NCBI RefSeq assembly: GCF_014192915.1
Contig: NZ_JACHYN010000018.1
Location: 48,492 to 112,491 of the forward strand
Source: Azospirillum sp. OGB3
GTDB taxonomy: Bacteria > Pseudomonadota > Alphaproteobacteria > Azospirillales > Azospirillaceae
Length of the DNA: 64,000 nucleotides
Reading direction: 5' to 3'
Under the pieces are notes generated by a model that did no database searches, had not been told where the DNA came from, and saw nothing but the letters and a program-made list of their open reading frames with translations. Below, one piece after another: positions 32,034 to 41,611 of the stretch. The position numbers and the translations under genes were made by a program. How positions within the stretch are numbered: position 1 is the stretch's first letter; each line of letters begins with the position of its first letter.

Positions 32034-32816
32034 ATGAACATGCTGTCCAAGGCTGATCGCCAGCTCGCTATCGACTTCGACCGCGACTACACCATCCCGA
32101 CGTGCGTCCATTGCGGGGAGCCGCAGGTTGTGGAGCTGGCGGAGATTTGGTCGGATCACTCGTTCATGATCTCGACCTGCTGCCATCTGCTCTATGAGGA
32201 GCTGGTTTATGAAATGCAGGACCCGGAATTCCGGACTGCCCTGCTGCGGAACCTGCAAGCGGCCGAGCACATGGGCGCGGAGCGGCTGCGCCGGGTGGCT
32301 GACCAGGACGGCCAGCTACTCCTTGATTGCGAATTGGAAGTCGCGCCTATCGCCTTTTCCAGGATGAAAGCCTTCGTCCAGCGCCACCACGATCACTGCC
32401 CGCCACCAGTCTGTTGGCGCTTCGGTGCTGGCGTTTGGAACGGGCACACGCTGGTGGGCGTCGTTTCCGTTGGACGCCCTGTGGCTAGGATGCTGCCGCA
32501 GGCCAGCTGGGTGGAGGTTAACCGGCTGTGCGTTGATCGGAACTTGCCGGAAACGCTCCGGTACAAGGCCTGCTCGACCCTTTACAACTGGGCGGCCTCT
32601 GAGGCTGCCCGCAGAGGGTTCGACCGCATAATTACCTACACCCTCTCGACGGAATCCGGCATGAGCCTCCGCTACGCCCGCTGGAAACCCGAGCATGTGA
32701 CCCGACCGAAGAGCTGGAACAGCCGGAGCCGCCAGAGGACCGACAAGACACCCTTGGTGCCAAAGATCCGCTGGGGACGCGATCTCAAGCCGGCGCGTCC
32801 GGTGACGTCAATCTGA
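32034..32816 (+). CDS. XF1762-type phage protein with acetyltransferase-like fold
   Basis: 260 residues. Residues about 100-215 follow the XF1762 family pattern: VAPIAFSRMKAFVQRHHDHC, VGVVSVGRPVARML, VEVNRLCVD, a CSTLYNWA helix and RIITYTLSTESGMSLRYARW. The family is GNAT-related and common in prophages. The N-terminal 90 residues add a CVHCG zinc-type pair. RQLAIDF near residue 9-15 is a weak clamp-like peptide. Closes the transcription block before the IS element. Confidence 0.75.
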   Translation: MNMLSKADRQLAIDFDRDYTIPTCVHCGEPQVVELAEIWSDHSFMISTCCHLLYEELVYEMQDPEFRTALLRNLQAAEHMGAERLRRVADQDGQLLLDCELEVAPIAFSRMKAFVQRHHDHCPPPVCWRFGAGVWNGHTLVGVVSVGRPVARMLPQASWVEVNRLCVDRNLPETLRYKACSTLYNWAASEAARRGFDRIITYTLSTESGMSLRYARWKPEHVTRPKSWNSRSRQRTDKTPLVPKIRWGRDLKPARPVTSI

Positions 32817-32987
32817 GGGCAGGGCGAATGCAAACTCCGCACGTCCGGCACGCCGCGGCCCTCCCTGCATCGAAGCGCCACCTCGGGAAGCCGGCCATGC
32901 CGGCTGCCCATCCTTCGTTAGGTACGGTCAGCCGAGGCGCGCGTCGCCAGGGCCAAATCGCGCTCAGCGCCCCAGCCGGCAGTACCA

Positions 32988-32997
32988 GCCCTAACAT
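32988..32997 (+). repeat. IS target-site duplication, left copy
   Basis: GCCCTAACAT directly abuts the left inverted repeat and recurs at 34731-34740. Confidence 0.9.
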
Positions 32998-33066
32998 CAA
33001 CACCGTGTCGTTAAGGTCCGATCCCCTGTTGAAGGTCATGGAGTGCGACCTTCGGAGGGCGGTTGG

Positions 33067-34314
33067 ATGGCACGGACGGTGGCCGGCTTGCCGCGTGGAG
33101 CGCGGCTCAGCGATCACGTGACTCTTGGGGTTCTGACGACCACGGTGCCGGCGGCGCTGATCGACGCGGTTCTGGCCGACACCGAGCGGGGCAGCGTGCG
33201 CCAGCGCTCGCTGCCGGCTCGGCTGGTCGTCTACTACGTCATGGCCCTGGCGCTGTACGGGCAAGCTTCCTACGGCGAGGTGCTGCGCTGCCTGCTGGAG
33301 GGCGTGCGCTGGCTGTGCCGAGGTGGGGATGCCCTCGCGCTCGCCACCAAGTCCTCGATCACCAAGGCGCGCCGCCGCCTCGGCGTGGCGCCGCTGGCCG
33401 AGTTGTACCGGCGCGTCGCCCGGCCGCTCGCGCCAGCGGGCTTGCCCGGCGCCTTCTACCGTGGCCGGCGCCTGGTCAGCCTGGATGGCACCACCCTCGA
33501 CCTGCCGGACACGCCCGAGATCGACACGCGCTTCGGTCGGCCGCCGGCGTCCCGGGGCGCGAGCGCCTTCCCGCAGCTGCGCCTGCTGGCGCTCGCCGAG
33601 ACCGGCACCCATGCGGTCTTCGCCGCCGCGTTCGATGCCTACGCCGTGGCGGAGACGACGTTGGCCGGACGCCTGCTCGATCGGCTCAAGCCGGGCATGC
33701 TGTGCCTGGCCGACCGCGGCTTCGTCGGCTTCGAGCTGTGGCAGGCGGCCGGCGCCACGGGGGCCGACCTGCTGTGGCGGCTGCGCGCCAATCAGGTGTT
33801 CGCGTGCGAGACGGCGCTGCCGGACGGCTCCTACCTGAGCCGCTTGTACGCCTCGCCCGCGCAACGCCGCCGCCGCGAGGGCGGCGTTGTGGTGCGCATC
33901 ATCGATTACCGGCTCGAGGGCGTGCCGGAGGCCGAGCCCGTGTACCGGCTCATCACCACGCTGCTCGATCCCACGACCGCCCCCGCCGGTGATCTGGCCG
34001 CGCTGTACCACGAGCGCTGGGAAGCGGAAGGCGTCTTCGCCGAAATCAAGGTGACGCTGCCCGGGCGGCGGCTGATGCTGCGCTCGCGCCGGGCCGACCT
34101 GGTCGAGCAAGAGGTGTACGGGCTGCTGCTCGTCCACTTCGCGCTGCGCCACCTGATGGTGCAGGCCAGCCAAGCCCTGGGAGCCGATGACGCCCGCGAC
34201 CCGGACACGCTGTCCTTCCTGCACACGGTGCGCGTGGTGCGCCGCCATCTGCCGCTGCACGCGGCCTTTTCCCCCTCGGCGGCGCCGGCGGATGCTGGCG
34301 GTGATCTTGGTTGA
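33067..34314 (+). CDS. IS4-family DDE transposase (C-terminus out of frame)
   Basis: 415 residues. DDE landmarks are SLDGTTLDLPD (first Asp), CLADRGFVGFE (second Asp) and the YHERWEAEGVFAEIK signature (Y-2-R-3-E-6-K type) with the Glu. The frame ends early in AFSPSAAPADAGGDLG. The expected IS4 C-terminus (RHNPRAVKRKMSNF) is encoded just downstream in the +1 frame. The crossover lies near TTTTCCCCC at 34267-34275, so the shift is programmed slippage, a one-base indel or a sequencing error. Confidence 0.85.
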   Translation: MARTVAGLPRGARLSDHVTLGVLTTTVPAALIDAVLADTERGSVRQRSLPARLVVYYVMALALYGQASYGEVLRCLLEGVRWLCRGGDALALATKSSITKARRRLGVAPLAELYRRVARPLAPAGLPGAFYRGRRLVSLDGTTLDLPDTPEIDTRFGRPPASRGASAFPQLRLLALAETGTHAVFAAAFDAYAVAETTLAGRLLDRLKPGMLCLADRGFVGFELWQAAGATGADLLWRLRANQVFACETALPDGSYLSRLYASPAQRRRREGGVVVRIIDYRLEGVPEAEPVYRLITTLLDPTTAPAGDLAALYHERWEAEGVFAEIKVTLPGRRLMLRSRRADLVEQEVYGLLLVHFALRHLMVQASQALGADDARDPDTLSFLHTVRVVRRHLPLHAAFSPSAAPADAGGDLG

Positions 34315-34324
34315 GATCCGCGCC

Positions 34325-34717
34325 ATGCCCGCCGACCGGAGCCGCGGGCGCCACAACCCACGCGCCGTCAAGCGCAAGATGAGCAACTTCCCGACCCGCA
34401 GCCGCACCGCCACAGGCGACCGCCGCCGCTGGTGCTACGAGGACCACATTCACGTCCTGCCGCCCGCCAGCCCGCCACCACCGGCTCCCACTTCCGGCAC
34501 GCCCGAACCAGCTCCCGCCGCAACGCCGAAGTCCAAGGCGGAGCAGCCCGCGCCGCCGGATTACCGCCAACTGGTCACGGCGTGGCGCGCCAGCGGCCTG
34601 TCGCGAGCCGACTACTGCCGCCAGCACGGGCTCAACCAGAACGCCTTCAATCATTGGGTCGCCCGCCTGCGCCCCAGCATCCGGCCCAAGTGCCGCAACG
34701 CTCAAGGTGTCCCTTAA
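34325..34717 (+). pseudogene. out-of-frame transposase C-terminus with fused IS66-TnpA-like helix-turn-helix
   Basis: This frame gives the missing IS4 tail (NPRAVKRKMSNFPTRS), then a Pro-rich linker. It ends with YRQLVTAWRASGLSRADYCR and NQNAFNHWVARLRP, which resembles the small TnpA/Orf1 helix-turn-helix of IS66 elements. Either a frameshifted transposase with an extra DNA-binding domain, or a separate protein from the ATG at 34325. Confidence 0.5.
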
Positions 34718-34730
34718 CGACACGGTGTTG

Positions 34731-34740
34731 GCCCTAACAT
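34731..34740 (+). repeat. IS target-site duplication, right copy
   Basis: GCCCTAACAT, identical to 32988-32997. Confidence 0.9.
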
Positions 34741-35163
34741 TCAATCGGAAGCTCTCGCACATCCGGAACGCCTGCCGTCGATGCAGCAGAGATGCCGCGT
34801 TGTTTCATAAGGCGTCCCTCCTCCAGCGTTTCCTCACGCCGAGGGTGAGCGCGGTGGCGCGGCCTGTCCAGAGCGATAGAGTAGAGTGCATGATCTGCAC
34901 CTAAGCTGACGCAGTTTGTTCCTTGCGGCTGGCGGCAGCAAGTCCCAGCACCGGGTGATAGGGGGTTATTCGCTAAGAGTTGATTGTCGGTAAGCCAGCG
35001 TCCAACTAGGACAGCAAACAATAAATGGACATACGTCTTAGTCCGACCTTGAACATGTCATGATGATTCCGTCTATTTCGCAGCTGGACATTAAATATCA
35101 ATCATGTCCCGCAGAGAAAATGCGTATCGCGCGCTGAGTTGCGCATCTTTTTAGCTTGTCGTC
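34741..35163. other. non-coding region before the DarB-like gene
   Basis: About 420 bases without a credible gene. The right part (35030-35160) is AT-rich and includes GTTGCGCATCTTTTTAGCTTGTCG just before the conserved promoter box. Short frames here lack start signals. Confidence 0.5.
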
Positions 35164-35181
35164 ATGCGCCCTGTACGATAT
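35164..35181 (+). promoter_or_regulatory. ATGCNCYCTGTACGATAT box, copy 4
   Basis: ATGCGCCCTGTACGATAT, identical to copy 1 and 43 bases before the ATG at 35225. The leader after it contains GGTGTG/CACACC (35186-35205), a small hairpin also hinted at after copy 3. Confidence 0.65.
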
Positions 35182-35224
35182 TAAGGTGGTGTGTTCCCTC
35201 GCACACCGCCTACAGAGGCCCCGC

Positions 35225-38200
35225 ATGCAATCCGCCCCCAACTTTTCGTCTGTGATGCACCGTTACCGTTCCAGCGTCGGCGCCGCCGTTCAGGCCGGCA
35301 CGCTGCCTCGTGGTTTCGGCATCGAGGTTCGCTGCACGCCCGCCGGCATGTTCACAGCGCTCAACATCGAGGTCATTCGGTGTGAGGTTCTTGTTGTGGA
35401 CCCCGCACACGCCGCCTCGCCTATGCCGGTGCTGAACATCGCTGGCGAATACCTGCGTAAGGTGCTGCTCAAGCTGGCGAACGAGAACGCCGGTGTCGTG
35501 GGCGTGGTGAAGTACCGCCGTGATCTTCTGGCGCAACAGGCTGCCACGGTGCGGACGTTGGACGCCTCGGCGCTCGCCGCGATAACGTGGAATCCTCCGG
35601 CCAACGATAGCGCTCCGAAAGAGGCTCCAGCGCCCGCGTCGGCGGCTTCCGATGAAACGATGGTGAGCGGCTATGCGCTGCTCGCCGATCGCCTCCTGGA
35701 ACGGATCATCGCCGGTTCCGCCATGTCGTCGGCGGAGCTGTTCAAGCTGGCCGACGATGCGTTCGGCGGCACCATGGGCGCGGGCGCTTACGTCGCCAAG
35801 GATGCCTATGAGGCGGCGGAACTGGCGGTGAACCGCCACATCCGGGCCAACTCTGCCGTCTGGACGCTGGACGTTGACGCGGACAACGCCGTTCGCATCG
35901 CGTCGGAGATCGAGGCGACGGCGGCGCTGCTCCCCACCCAGACCCGCCGCGATGGGGAAATGCTGGCGCTGCAACAGTTCTCGACGCCTCCGGCCTACGC
36001 CTACGCTATGGCTTGGGCCGCGGGCGTGACCGCGACCGACGTTGTGTTTGAGCCCAGCGCCGGGAACGGCGGACTGGCGGTGCACGCCTCCAACGCCGGG
36101 GCCAAGGTTCACGTCAACGAAATCGCCAACCGTCGCAAGCTGGTCCTGCGGGCGCTCGGCTACGAACCCACCGGAGAGAACGCCGAACAGGTCCACAACA
36201 TCTTTGCGGGCAAGCTGACGCCGACCGTGGTTTTGATGAATCCGCCGTTCAGCCGGTCGATCCGCACAGGCGACAAAAAGGACCTATCCGTGGCCGGCGA
36301 ACACGTCGAGGCCGCGCTAAAGCTGCTCCCGGAAGGTGGGCGCCTTATCTGCGTCACCGGCAAGAGCACTGGGGCCACCGGCAGCCGGGGCTCCTGGATC
36401 ACGCGCATCCGTTCCAAGTACGCGGTGCGGGCCAACCTGCTTGTGGGGGGCGCGCTCTACAAGGCCCATGGGACCAGTATCGAAACCCGTGTCGTGGTAA
36501 TCGACAAGGTTCCGGCGAACAACACTGCCCCTGTCATTGGGCATGCCGACACCCTTGAACAGCTTGTCCGGCTTCTAGCCCCGGTACGCCGCACGTCCAA
36601 GGTGGACGATGACGGCGACGGCGCGGACAGCCGTTTTGCAGCTTACCGTCCGGCACGCCTGGACACCGTCAAGCTGGGCCTGCCCACGCCGGCGCCGCAT
36701 CCCGGAAAGCTCGTGGAAAGCTGGGCCATGTCGGCGGTCACGCCGCCGGAAATCTGGTACATCCCGAGCTTCCCACAGGAAGTGATCGTAGAAGGCCGCA
36801 TTTCAGCCGCGCAACTTGAAACCGTCTGCTATGCCGGTCAGGCGCACGCCCAATGGCTGGAAGCAAATACCAACGGCGTACCGTGGCGGCGCGCGTACTA
36901 CATCGGTGATGGAACCGGCGTGGGAAAAGGCCGCGAGATTTCGGCCATCATCCTTGACAACTGGCATAAGGGTATTCAAAAGCACGTCTGGCTGACTAAG
37001 GACAGCACAAAGCTTTTGAAAGCGGCGAAGCGTGACTTTAAGTCTGTTGGCGGCGATCCGGCCCTAGTCTTTCCGCTGCGCGCCACTCCGGCGGGTGAGC
37101 CGGTGAAGAATCCGCATGGCGTTATGCTCGTCTCCTTCGGTGAGCTGCGGTCGAACCGGCCCGGCAAGTCCCGTATTCAGCAAATCAATGATTGGCTCGG
37201 GAGCGACTTCGAAGGCGTTCTAGCAATGGACGAGGCGCACAAGATGGGCAACGCCATGGAAGAAAAGGGCGAAAGGGGCCGCACCAAAGCGTCGCAAACG
37301 GCAATGTCGGGCATCGAAATCCAGAAATTGCTCCCAAAGGCGCGTGTCGTTTATGTCTCGGCCACGGCGGCATCCGAAGTGCGGAACTTTTGCTTCGCTG
37401 ATCGCCTTGGCATCTATGGGCCGGGCACGCCGTTCCCCACCAAAGAGGCTTTCGTGTCCCGGATCGAGGCCGGCGGCGTCGCCTCGATGGAAATCGTGGC
37501 GCGTGACTTGAAGGCTATGGGCTTGTTCTCGGCCCGCTCGCTATCGTACGCCGACGTCAAGTTTGAACGGTTGGTGCACGAGTTGGCTCCGGCCCAGTTG
37601 GAGACCTACGACACCCTGGCTGAGGCTTGGCAAGTCGTGCTTTCCAACCTGGATGCCGCCATGGAATCGGCGGGCTCCAAGTCCGACGCTGGCGCTCGCA
37701 GTGCCGCTCTGTCCGCATTCTGGGGAGCCAATCAGCGTTTCTGGAACCAAGTCCTGACATCCATGCAGCTTCCGACGGCTCTCCGGGAAATGGACCGCGA
37801 CATTGCCGCCGGTCATGCCGTGGTTGTCCAGTTGGTCAACACCCTGGAAGCCCAGCAAGAGCGCGCCCTGTCGAAGGAGGGTGCGATGGAAGCTCTGGAC
37901 GATCTGGACCTGACGCCTCGCGATATTCTGATGCAGTTTTTGGAAGGGTCGTTTCCTGTCCACGCCTACGAGGAATACACCGACGAAGAGGGCAACACGC
38001 GGACCCGTCCCGTGCGCGATGCCGCGGGGAACCGCGTCGTCTGCGCCGAAGCGGTCAAGATGCGGGACGACATGCTGGCTCGCGTCGGCTGCCTCAAGGT
38101 GCCGCATGGCCCGCTGGAAGCGATCATCGACCATTTCGGCGTGGAGACCGTGGCCGAGATTACGGGGCGCTCGCGCCGGGTCGTCACGCTGCCGGATCAG

Positions 38201-39757
38201 GAGACCGGCTTGCCGATGCGCCAGATCCAAACCCGGAGCGAAGGCGCCCGCCTTGCGGACATGGAAGCGTTTGCCGACGACAAGAAACGCGTTCTCGTAT
38301 TCAGCAATGCAGCCAATACGGGAGTTGATTTTCATGCCAGCAATCAAGTAAAAAACCGCCGCCTCCGTCGTCATTACGTGCTTCAAGCCGGTTGGAATGC
38401 GAAGGAATGCACCCAAGCTCTGGGCCGAACGCATCGCTCCGATCAGGCTCAAGCTCCGGAATACATCCTAGTCACGACCAATCTGCGTGGACAGCTGCGC
38501 TTTATCACGTCCATTGCCCGCCGTTTGGGAGCACTGGGCGCTCTCACGAAGGGACAGCGGGATACCGGCAGCCAAGGACTGATGTCGGAGCGGGACAACC
38601 TGGAAGGCGAATACGGCACGGCGGCGGTCAATCAGATCATCCATGAACTGCACTTCGACGGCACGGTTGCCGGGCTCACCATGGTTGAGTTTGAGCACAA
38701 GCTGGGGCTGCGGGTCACGGACAAGGAAGGAAACCTGACCCGCAACAGCTTCCCCCCGGTGCGCCAATTCCTCAACCGCATCCTGGCCTTGAAGGTGGCC
38801 GACCAGAACGCGCTTTTCGATGAATTTCAAGATCGGCTGGACGAACACATTCAAGCGGCGATTGACGCGGGGGTCTATAATCAAGGAGTTGAGGAATATC
38901 GGGCGGATCGTATCGAAGTCGTGAGCCCGCCGCGCACCGTGTATGTCGAGCCGTCGTCTGGGGCGGAAACCTACTACGTCCACCTCCGGGCATGGCACCG
39001 CCGCACGCCCCGTTCCTTCCATGCCGTTGCCGACGGACGCATGGGCGGCAAGAAGCGCGAGGTAACCGGCTTCGTCCGCGAGATCGCCACGGGGGCGGTG
39101 TTCGCGGTCGCCACGGCTCGCGCCCGGACGGACGAGGCGGGAACGGTCATTCCGCAAGTCCGGCTGATCGGCCCGTATGCGGAGCGCTTCGAGGAAGCCA
39201 GCAACGTGTCGTCTGCTAAGACCTTCTCTATCCTGTCCACCAGCGAGGCCGAAATTCTGTGGCTTGAACAGGCACGGGCAACGAAGGAACTCCAAGCGTA
39301 CGATTTGAACCTCATTTGTGGCGTTCTGCTTCCTGTCTGGGACCGTCTGGATGCCGGTGGCCGGGTCTATCGCGTGATCGACGAAACCGGAGCTCAGTAC
39401 CTCGGTCGCCTGATTCATCCGGGCCGCGTGCGTTCCACCCTGGCGAAACTCGGGGCCGATCTGAACCAACCCTGGACGCCGGAAGAAGCCATCGACGCGG
39501 TTCTTACCGATGTGCGGCTAGATCTGGTGAACGGCTGGAAGCTCAAGCGCGCCCGGGTCAATGCCGAGTACCGGATCGAAGTCGTCGGCTTCCTGCCGTC
39601 GGATATCAAGCGTCTGATCGATCTTGGCTGCCGGCGTGAAATCGTCCAGTACGCGACCCGGATTTTTGTTCCGACCGGCGATGCGTCGGTTATGACCACA
39701 CTGCTCCGGGCGGCCCCTGTGGCGGAAGACGAGGCCGACGAAGCGCAGGCGGCCTAA
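35225..39757 (+). CDS. DarB/strawberry-notch-type methyltransferase-helicase, 1510 aa
   Basis: The ATG at 35225 (AGAGGCCCC upstream) is preferred over a frame opening at 35156, before the promoter box. An N-terminal region of about 250 residues leads to an adenine-methyltransferase-like domain with EPSAGNGG (276-283) and NPPF (339-342). A helicase of the strawberry-notch type follows: Walker A GDGTGVGKGR (561-570), DEAH (669-672) and C-terminal motif LGRTHRSDQ (1066-1074). About 400 unknown residues end the protein. Phage P1 DarB, which protects injected DNA from type I restriction, has this domain order. A protective or remodelling role here is inferred. Confidence 0.85.
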   Translation: MQSAPNFSSVMHRYRSSVGAAVQAGTLPRGFGIEVRCTPAGMFTALNIEVIRCEVLVVDPAHAASPMPVLNIAGEYLRKVLLKLANENAGVVGVVKYRRDLLAQQAATVRTLDASALAAITWNPPANDSAPKEAPAPASAASDETMVSGYALLADRLLERIIAGSAMSSAELFKLADDAFGGTMGAGAYVAKDAYEAAELAVNRHIRANSAVWTLDVDADNAVRIASEIEATAALLPTQTRRDGEMLALQQFSTPPAYAYAMAWAAGVTATDVVFEPSAGNGGLAVHASNAGAKVHVNEIANRRKLVLRALGYEPTGENAEQVHNIFAGKLTPTVVLMNPPFSRSIRTGDKKDLSVAGEHVEAALKLLPEGGRLICVTGKSTGATGSRGSWITRIRSKYAVRANLLVGGALYKAHGTSIETRVVVIDKVPANNTAPVIGHADTLEQLVRLLAPVRRTSKVDDDGDGADSRFAAYRPARLDTVKLGLPTPAPHPGKLVESWAMSAVTPPEIWYIPSFPQEVIVEGRISAAQLETVCYAGQAHAQWLEANTNGVPWRRAYYIGDGTGVGKGREISAIILDNWHKGIQKHVWLTKDSTKLLKAAKRDFKSVGGDPALVFPLRATPAGEPVKNPHGVMLVSFGELRSNRPGKSRIQQINDWLGSDFEGVLAMDEAHKMGNAMEEKGERGRTKASQTAMSGIEIQKLLPKARVVYVSATAASEVRNFCFADRLGIYGPGTPFPTKEAFVSRIEAGGVASMEIVARDLKAMGLFSARSLSYADVKFERLVHELAPAQLETYDTLAEAWQVVLSNLDAAMESAGSKSDAGARSAALSAFWGANQRFWNQVLTSMQLPTALREMDRDIAAGHAVVVQLVNTLEAQQERALSKEGAMEALDDLDLTPRDILMQFLEGSFPVHAYEEYTDEEGNTRTRPVRDAAGNRVVCAEAVKMRDDMLARVGCLKVPHGPLEAIIDHFGVETVAEITGRSRRVVTLPDQETGLPMRQIQTRSEGARLADMEAFADDKKRVLVFSNAANTGVDFHASNQVKNRRLRRHYVLQAGWNAKECTQALGRTHRSDQAQAPEYILVTTNLRGQLRFITSIARRLGALGALTKGQRDTGSQGLMSERDNLEGEYGTAAVNQIIHELHFDGTVAGLTMVEFEHKLGLRVTDKEGNLTRNSFPPVRQFLNRILALKVADQNALFDEFQDRLDEHIQAAIDAGVYNQGVEEYRADRIEVVSPPRTVYVEPSSGAETYYVHLRAWHRRTPRSFHAVADGRMGGKKREVTGFVREIATGAVFAVATARARTDEAGTVIPQVRLIGPYAERFEEASNVSSAKTFSILSTSEAEILWLEQARATKELQAYDLNLICGVLLPVWDRLDAGGRVYRVIDETGAQYLGRLIHPGRVRSTLAKLGADLNQPWTPEEAIDAVLTDVRLDLVNGWKLKRARVNAEYRIEVVGFLPSDIKRLIDLGCRREIVQYATRIFVPTGDASVMTTLLRAAPVAEDEADEAQAA

Positions 39758-39768
39758 GCCAGGGGAGC

Positions 39769-39798
39769 GGGGCCTGTCCGGCACTCCGGGCAGGTCCC
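39769..39798 (+). terminator. two-part hairpin after the DarB-like gene
   Basis: GGGCCTG pairs with CAGGTCCC, and CCGG pairs with CCGG around CACT, 12 bases after the stop. No U-run. A second stem (TCGCT-GACC-AGCGA, about 39911-39924) precedes the next gene. Confidence 0.5.
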
Positions 39799-39960
39799 TC
39801 GGGCTCCGGGATGGGGCAGGGGAGGGAAACCCACGCAACCCCATTCTGCCGCCCCCTTCCTTGAATGCCGCGGTCGAACGCCGGTGCGAGTGAAGGAGAG
39901 AGGGGCAGGGTCGCTGACCAGCGATGGGCCCCCTCCCCTGGATAGGAAAGGACATGGAAC

Positions 39961-40509
39961 ATGGTGACGAACAATGGCCTGGGGCAGGCCAGCGGGGCGG
40001 AGTTGCAGGCTTTGCGCCAGGCACTTGGAATCGAGTCACAGCTTGGCATCGCGGCGCTGCTGCATTTCCTTGGTGGGGTTCCGGTGGCGCTGTCCACGAT
40101 CAGCCGTCAGGAAAGGCTTGCCGCCGCGTCGTCAACGGAGCTGGTTGCCTTTCTGCGCCTTCTCTTCCTGGTCAGGCCCCAGCCTCCAACGGAGGGGTCG
40201 AAATCAACCGAGTCGCCGCCCCCGAACCTTAATCGCTTCCTCGATTACCGGCTGGGAGCGTCCCGGTCGAACGCCGACGCTTGGACCATCGAACAGGCGT
40301 CGGCGGATTGGCGTGAACTCCTGCTGACCCACCTGCGCGGGGGACGTCCTCTGCCAGTGGAGCTGCTGGAGGGCCAGGACGATCGCGACTTCATCCTGCG
40401 GCTCGTCCAGGCTGCGCCCGGTGTCGCGGCACAACATCTCCTCCGGCTGGGCTACGGGCCAGAGACGGCTTCGCGCCCCGAGACTGAACCGTGCTCAATA
40501 GAACGCTGA
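39961..40509 (+). CDS. hypothetical protein, 182 aa
   Basis: The ATG at 39961 follows AGGAAAGGACATGG. Predominantly helical and hydrophobic-patterned in the first 75 residues (ELQALRQALGIESQLGIAAL, LVAFLRLLFLV). A Pro/Ser-rich linker follows, then a second helical half. No family recognised. Directly follows the DarB-like gene and may be co-expressed. Confidence 0.5.
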   Translation: MVTNNGLGQASGAELQALRQALGIESQLGIAALLHFLGGVPVALSTISRQERLAAASSTELVAFLRLLFLVRPQPPTEGSKSTESPPPNLNRFLDYRLGASRSNADAWTIEQASADWRELLLTHLRGGRPLPVELLEGQDDRDFILRLVQAAPGVAAQHLLRLGYGPETASRPETEPCSIER

Positions 40510-40684
40510 CGTGTCCACTGTGCTGACGTCCGTACCGCACCTAAGACGCGCTGGGCAGCCACCTGGGAAACGTGCACCGGGCCGACTCAACCGCCGTTAC
40601 GACGGTGCTCACCCCTAATGCCGTGCCCAACCAATCGTCCACCCGCGCGCCATCGTGGCGCATGAGCAACAAGGAGACCTCTCA

Positions 40685-41101
40685 TTGTCCACCCTAAACG
40701 CCGAAAACGTTGAGAGCCCGTTCGAAGACGATCTGGCCGCTCTGCTGGCCACATTCTCCGGATACGGCAGCTTTGTGCATGAATTGGTTGGGGATGCAGG
40801 TGGGCGGCTCTGGGCTGGCGCCGAGCGCCCTGGGCCGGAGAAGCTATTCGCCTTCGAGGTGCACAATGCAGCGGGAGACCGCTGGCTCGCCCTGCTTGTC
40901 TGGAAGGACCAAGCCGACGGCGGCCTCACCGGTGCCCTGGTGCGCTCCGCCGACGTGCCGATTCAATACGAGGACGAGGCAGTGACGCTGGGCCAGCTGG
41001 CCGTCCGACATCGCCTGTCCATGACGACGCGGCCACAGTGGGATGACGTCCTCGATCTTGCCGATGAGCTGATCGCGCCGCCGGACGCCAAGAGCCCCTA
41101 A
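40685..41101 (+). CDS. hypothetical protein, 138 aa, TTG start
   Basis: TTG at 40685 is chosen because AAGGAG (40671-40676) lies eight bases upstream. An in-frame GTG at 40655 would place that ribosome-binding site inside the gene. Alpha/beta pattern with conserved-looking aromatic and Gly residues (FSGYGSFVHELVGDAGGRLW; WLALLVWKDQADGG). Unrecognised. Confidence 0.55.
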   Translation: MSTLNAENVESPFEDDLAALLATFSGYGSFVHELVGDAGGRLWAGAERPGPEKLFAFEVHNAAGDRWLALLVWKDQADGGLTGALVRSADVPIQYEDEAVTLGQLAVRHRLSMTTRPQWDDVLDLADELIAPPDAKSP

Positions 41102-41203
41102 ACAGTGACGGATCGGAAAGGCGATGATTTCCGCTGCCTTTCTCCGGCGCGCGGGCCGGGCCTTCTGCCGTATCGTCGTGGCTCGACACTCGGGAGCGCG
41201 CCG

Positions 41204-41584
41204 ATGAAGAAAGGCTTCGCCAGCCCAATCAGCGAAGAACACGCCCGCGGCCAAGTCACAGCGCTCCTCAAGGGGACCTTCCACCGCGAGCGCCCCGCCG
41301 ACGCCGAGCTGGTCCAGTACCTGTCGGCCGAGATCGCTGGGTCGATCTGGTGCCAGTTTGGGATCGGAGCCTTTCAGTGGGAGGCAAAGCACCTGCGCTG
41401 GTTCTTGCGCGATGGGACGGCAGAATTGAGCTTGGAGGACCGGCACACGTACTACCTGACCGTCGAGCGGGTGTCTCAGGCCCTCGGCAAATGGGAGCGC
41501 TGGGAAGACGGGCTTGCCTCGGGACCTTGGGCAGTTCCGCCGGCGGCACTTGTCCAGCCTGCCAAAGCGCAACCAGCCGCATAG
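41204..41584 (+). CDS. hypothetical protein, 126 aa
   Basis: ATG at 41204 with GGGAG about seven bases upstream; the frame also opens at 41105 without a ribosome-binding site. Trp-rich helical protein (IWCQFGIGAFQWEAKHLRWF) with a C-terminal Pro/Ala tail. It is followed by a classic terminator, so it closes the block that starts with the DarB-like gene. Confidence 0.5.
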   Translation: MKKGFASPISEEHARGQVTALLKGTFHRERPADAELVQYLSAEIAGSIWCQFGIGAFQWEAKHLRWFLRDGTAELSLEDRHTYYLTVERVSQALGKWERWEDGLASGPWAVPPAALVQPAKAQPAA

Positions 41585-41611
41585 AGTTTCACGCCAACCT
41601 CCCTGAACTTG

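Larger units (their letters stand above)
32998..34730 (+). mobile_element. IS4-family insertion sequence, 1733 bp, complete ends
   Basis: The 19-bp terminal inverted repeats are CAACACCGTGTCGTTAAGG at 32998-33016 and its exact complement at 34712-34730. The flanking 10-bp direct repeat GCCCTAACAT shows that the insertion is intact and recent enough to keep its target duplication. It carries one DDE transposase frame and a shifted 3' frame. It landed in non-coding DNA between the XF1762 gene and the DarB-like gene, without breaking an evident gene. Confidence 0.95.

Noticed and set aside
32828..33121. 97-residue plus-strand frame crossing the left IS end
   Set aside because: It runs through the IS terminal repeat and into the transposase start, has no ribosome-binding site, and would not have existed before insertion.
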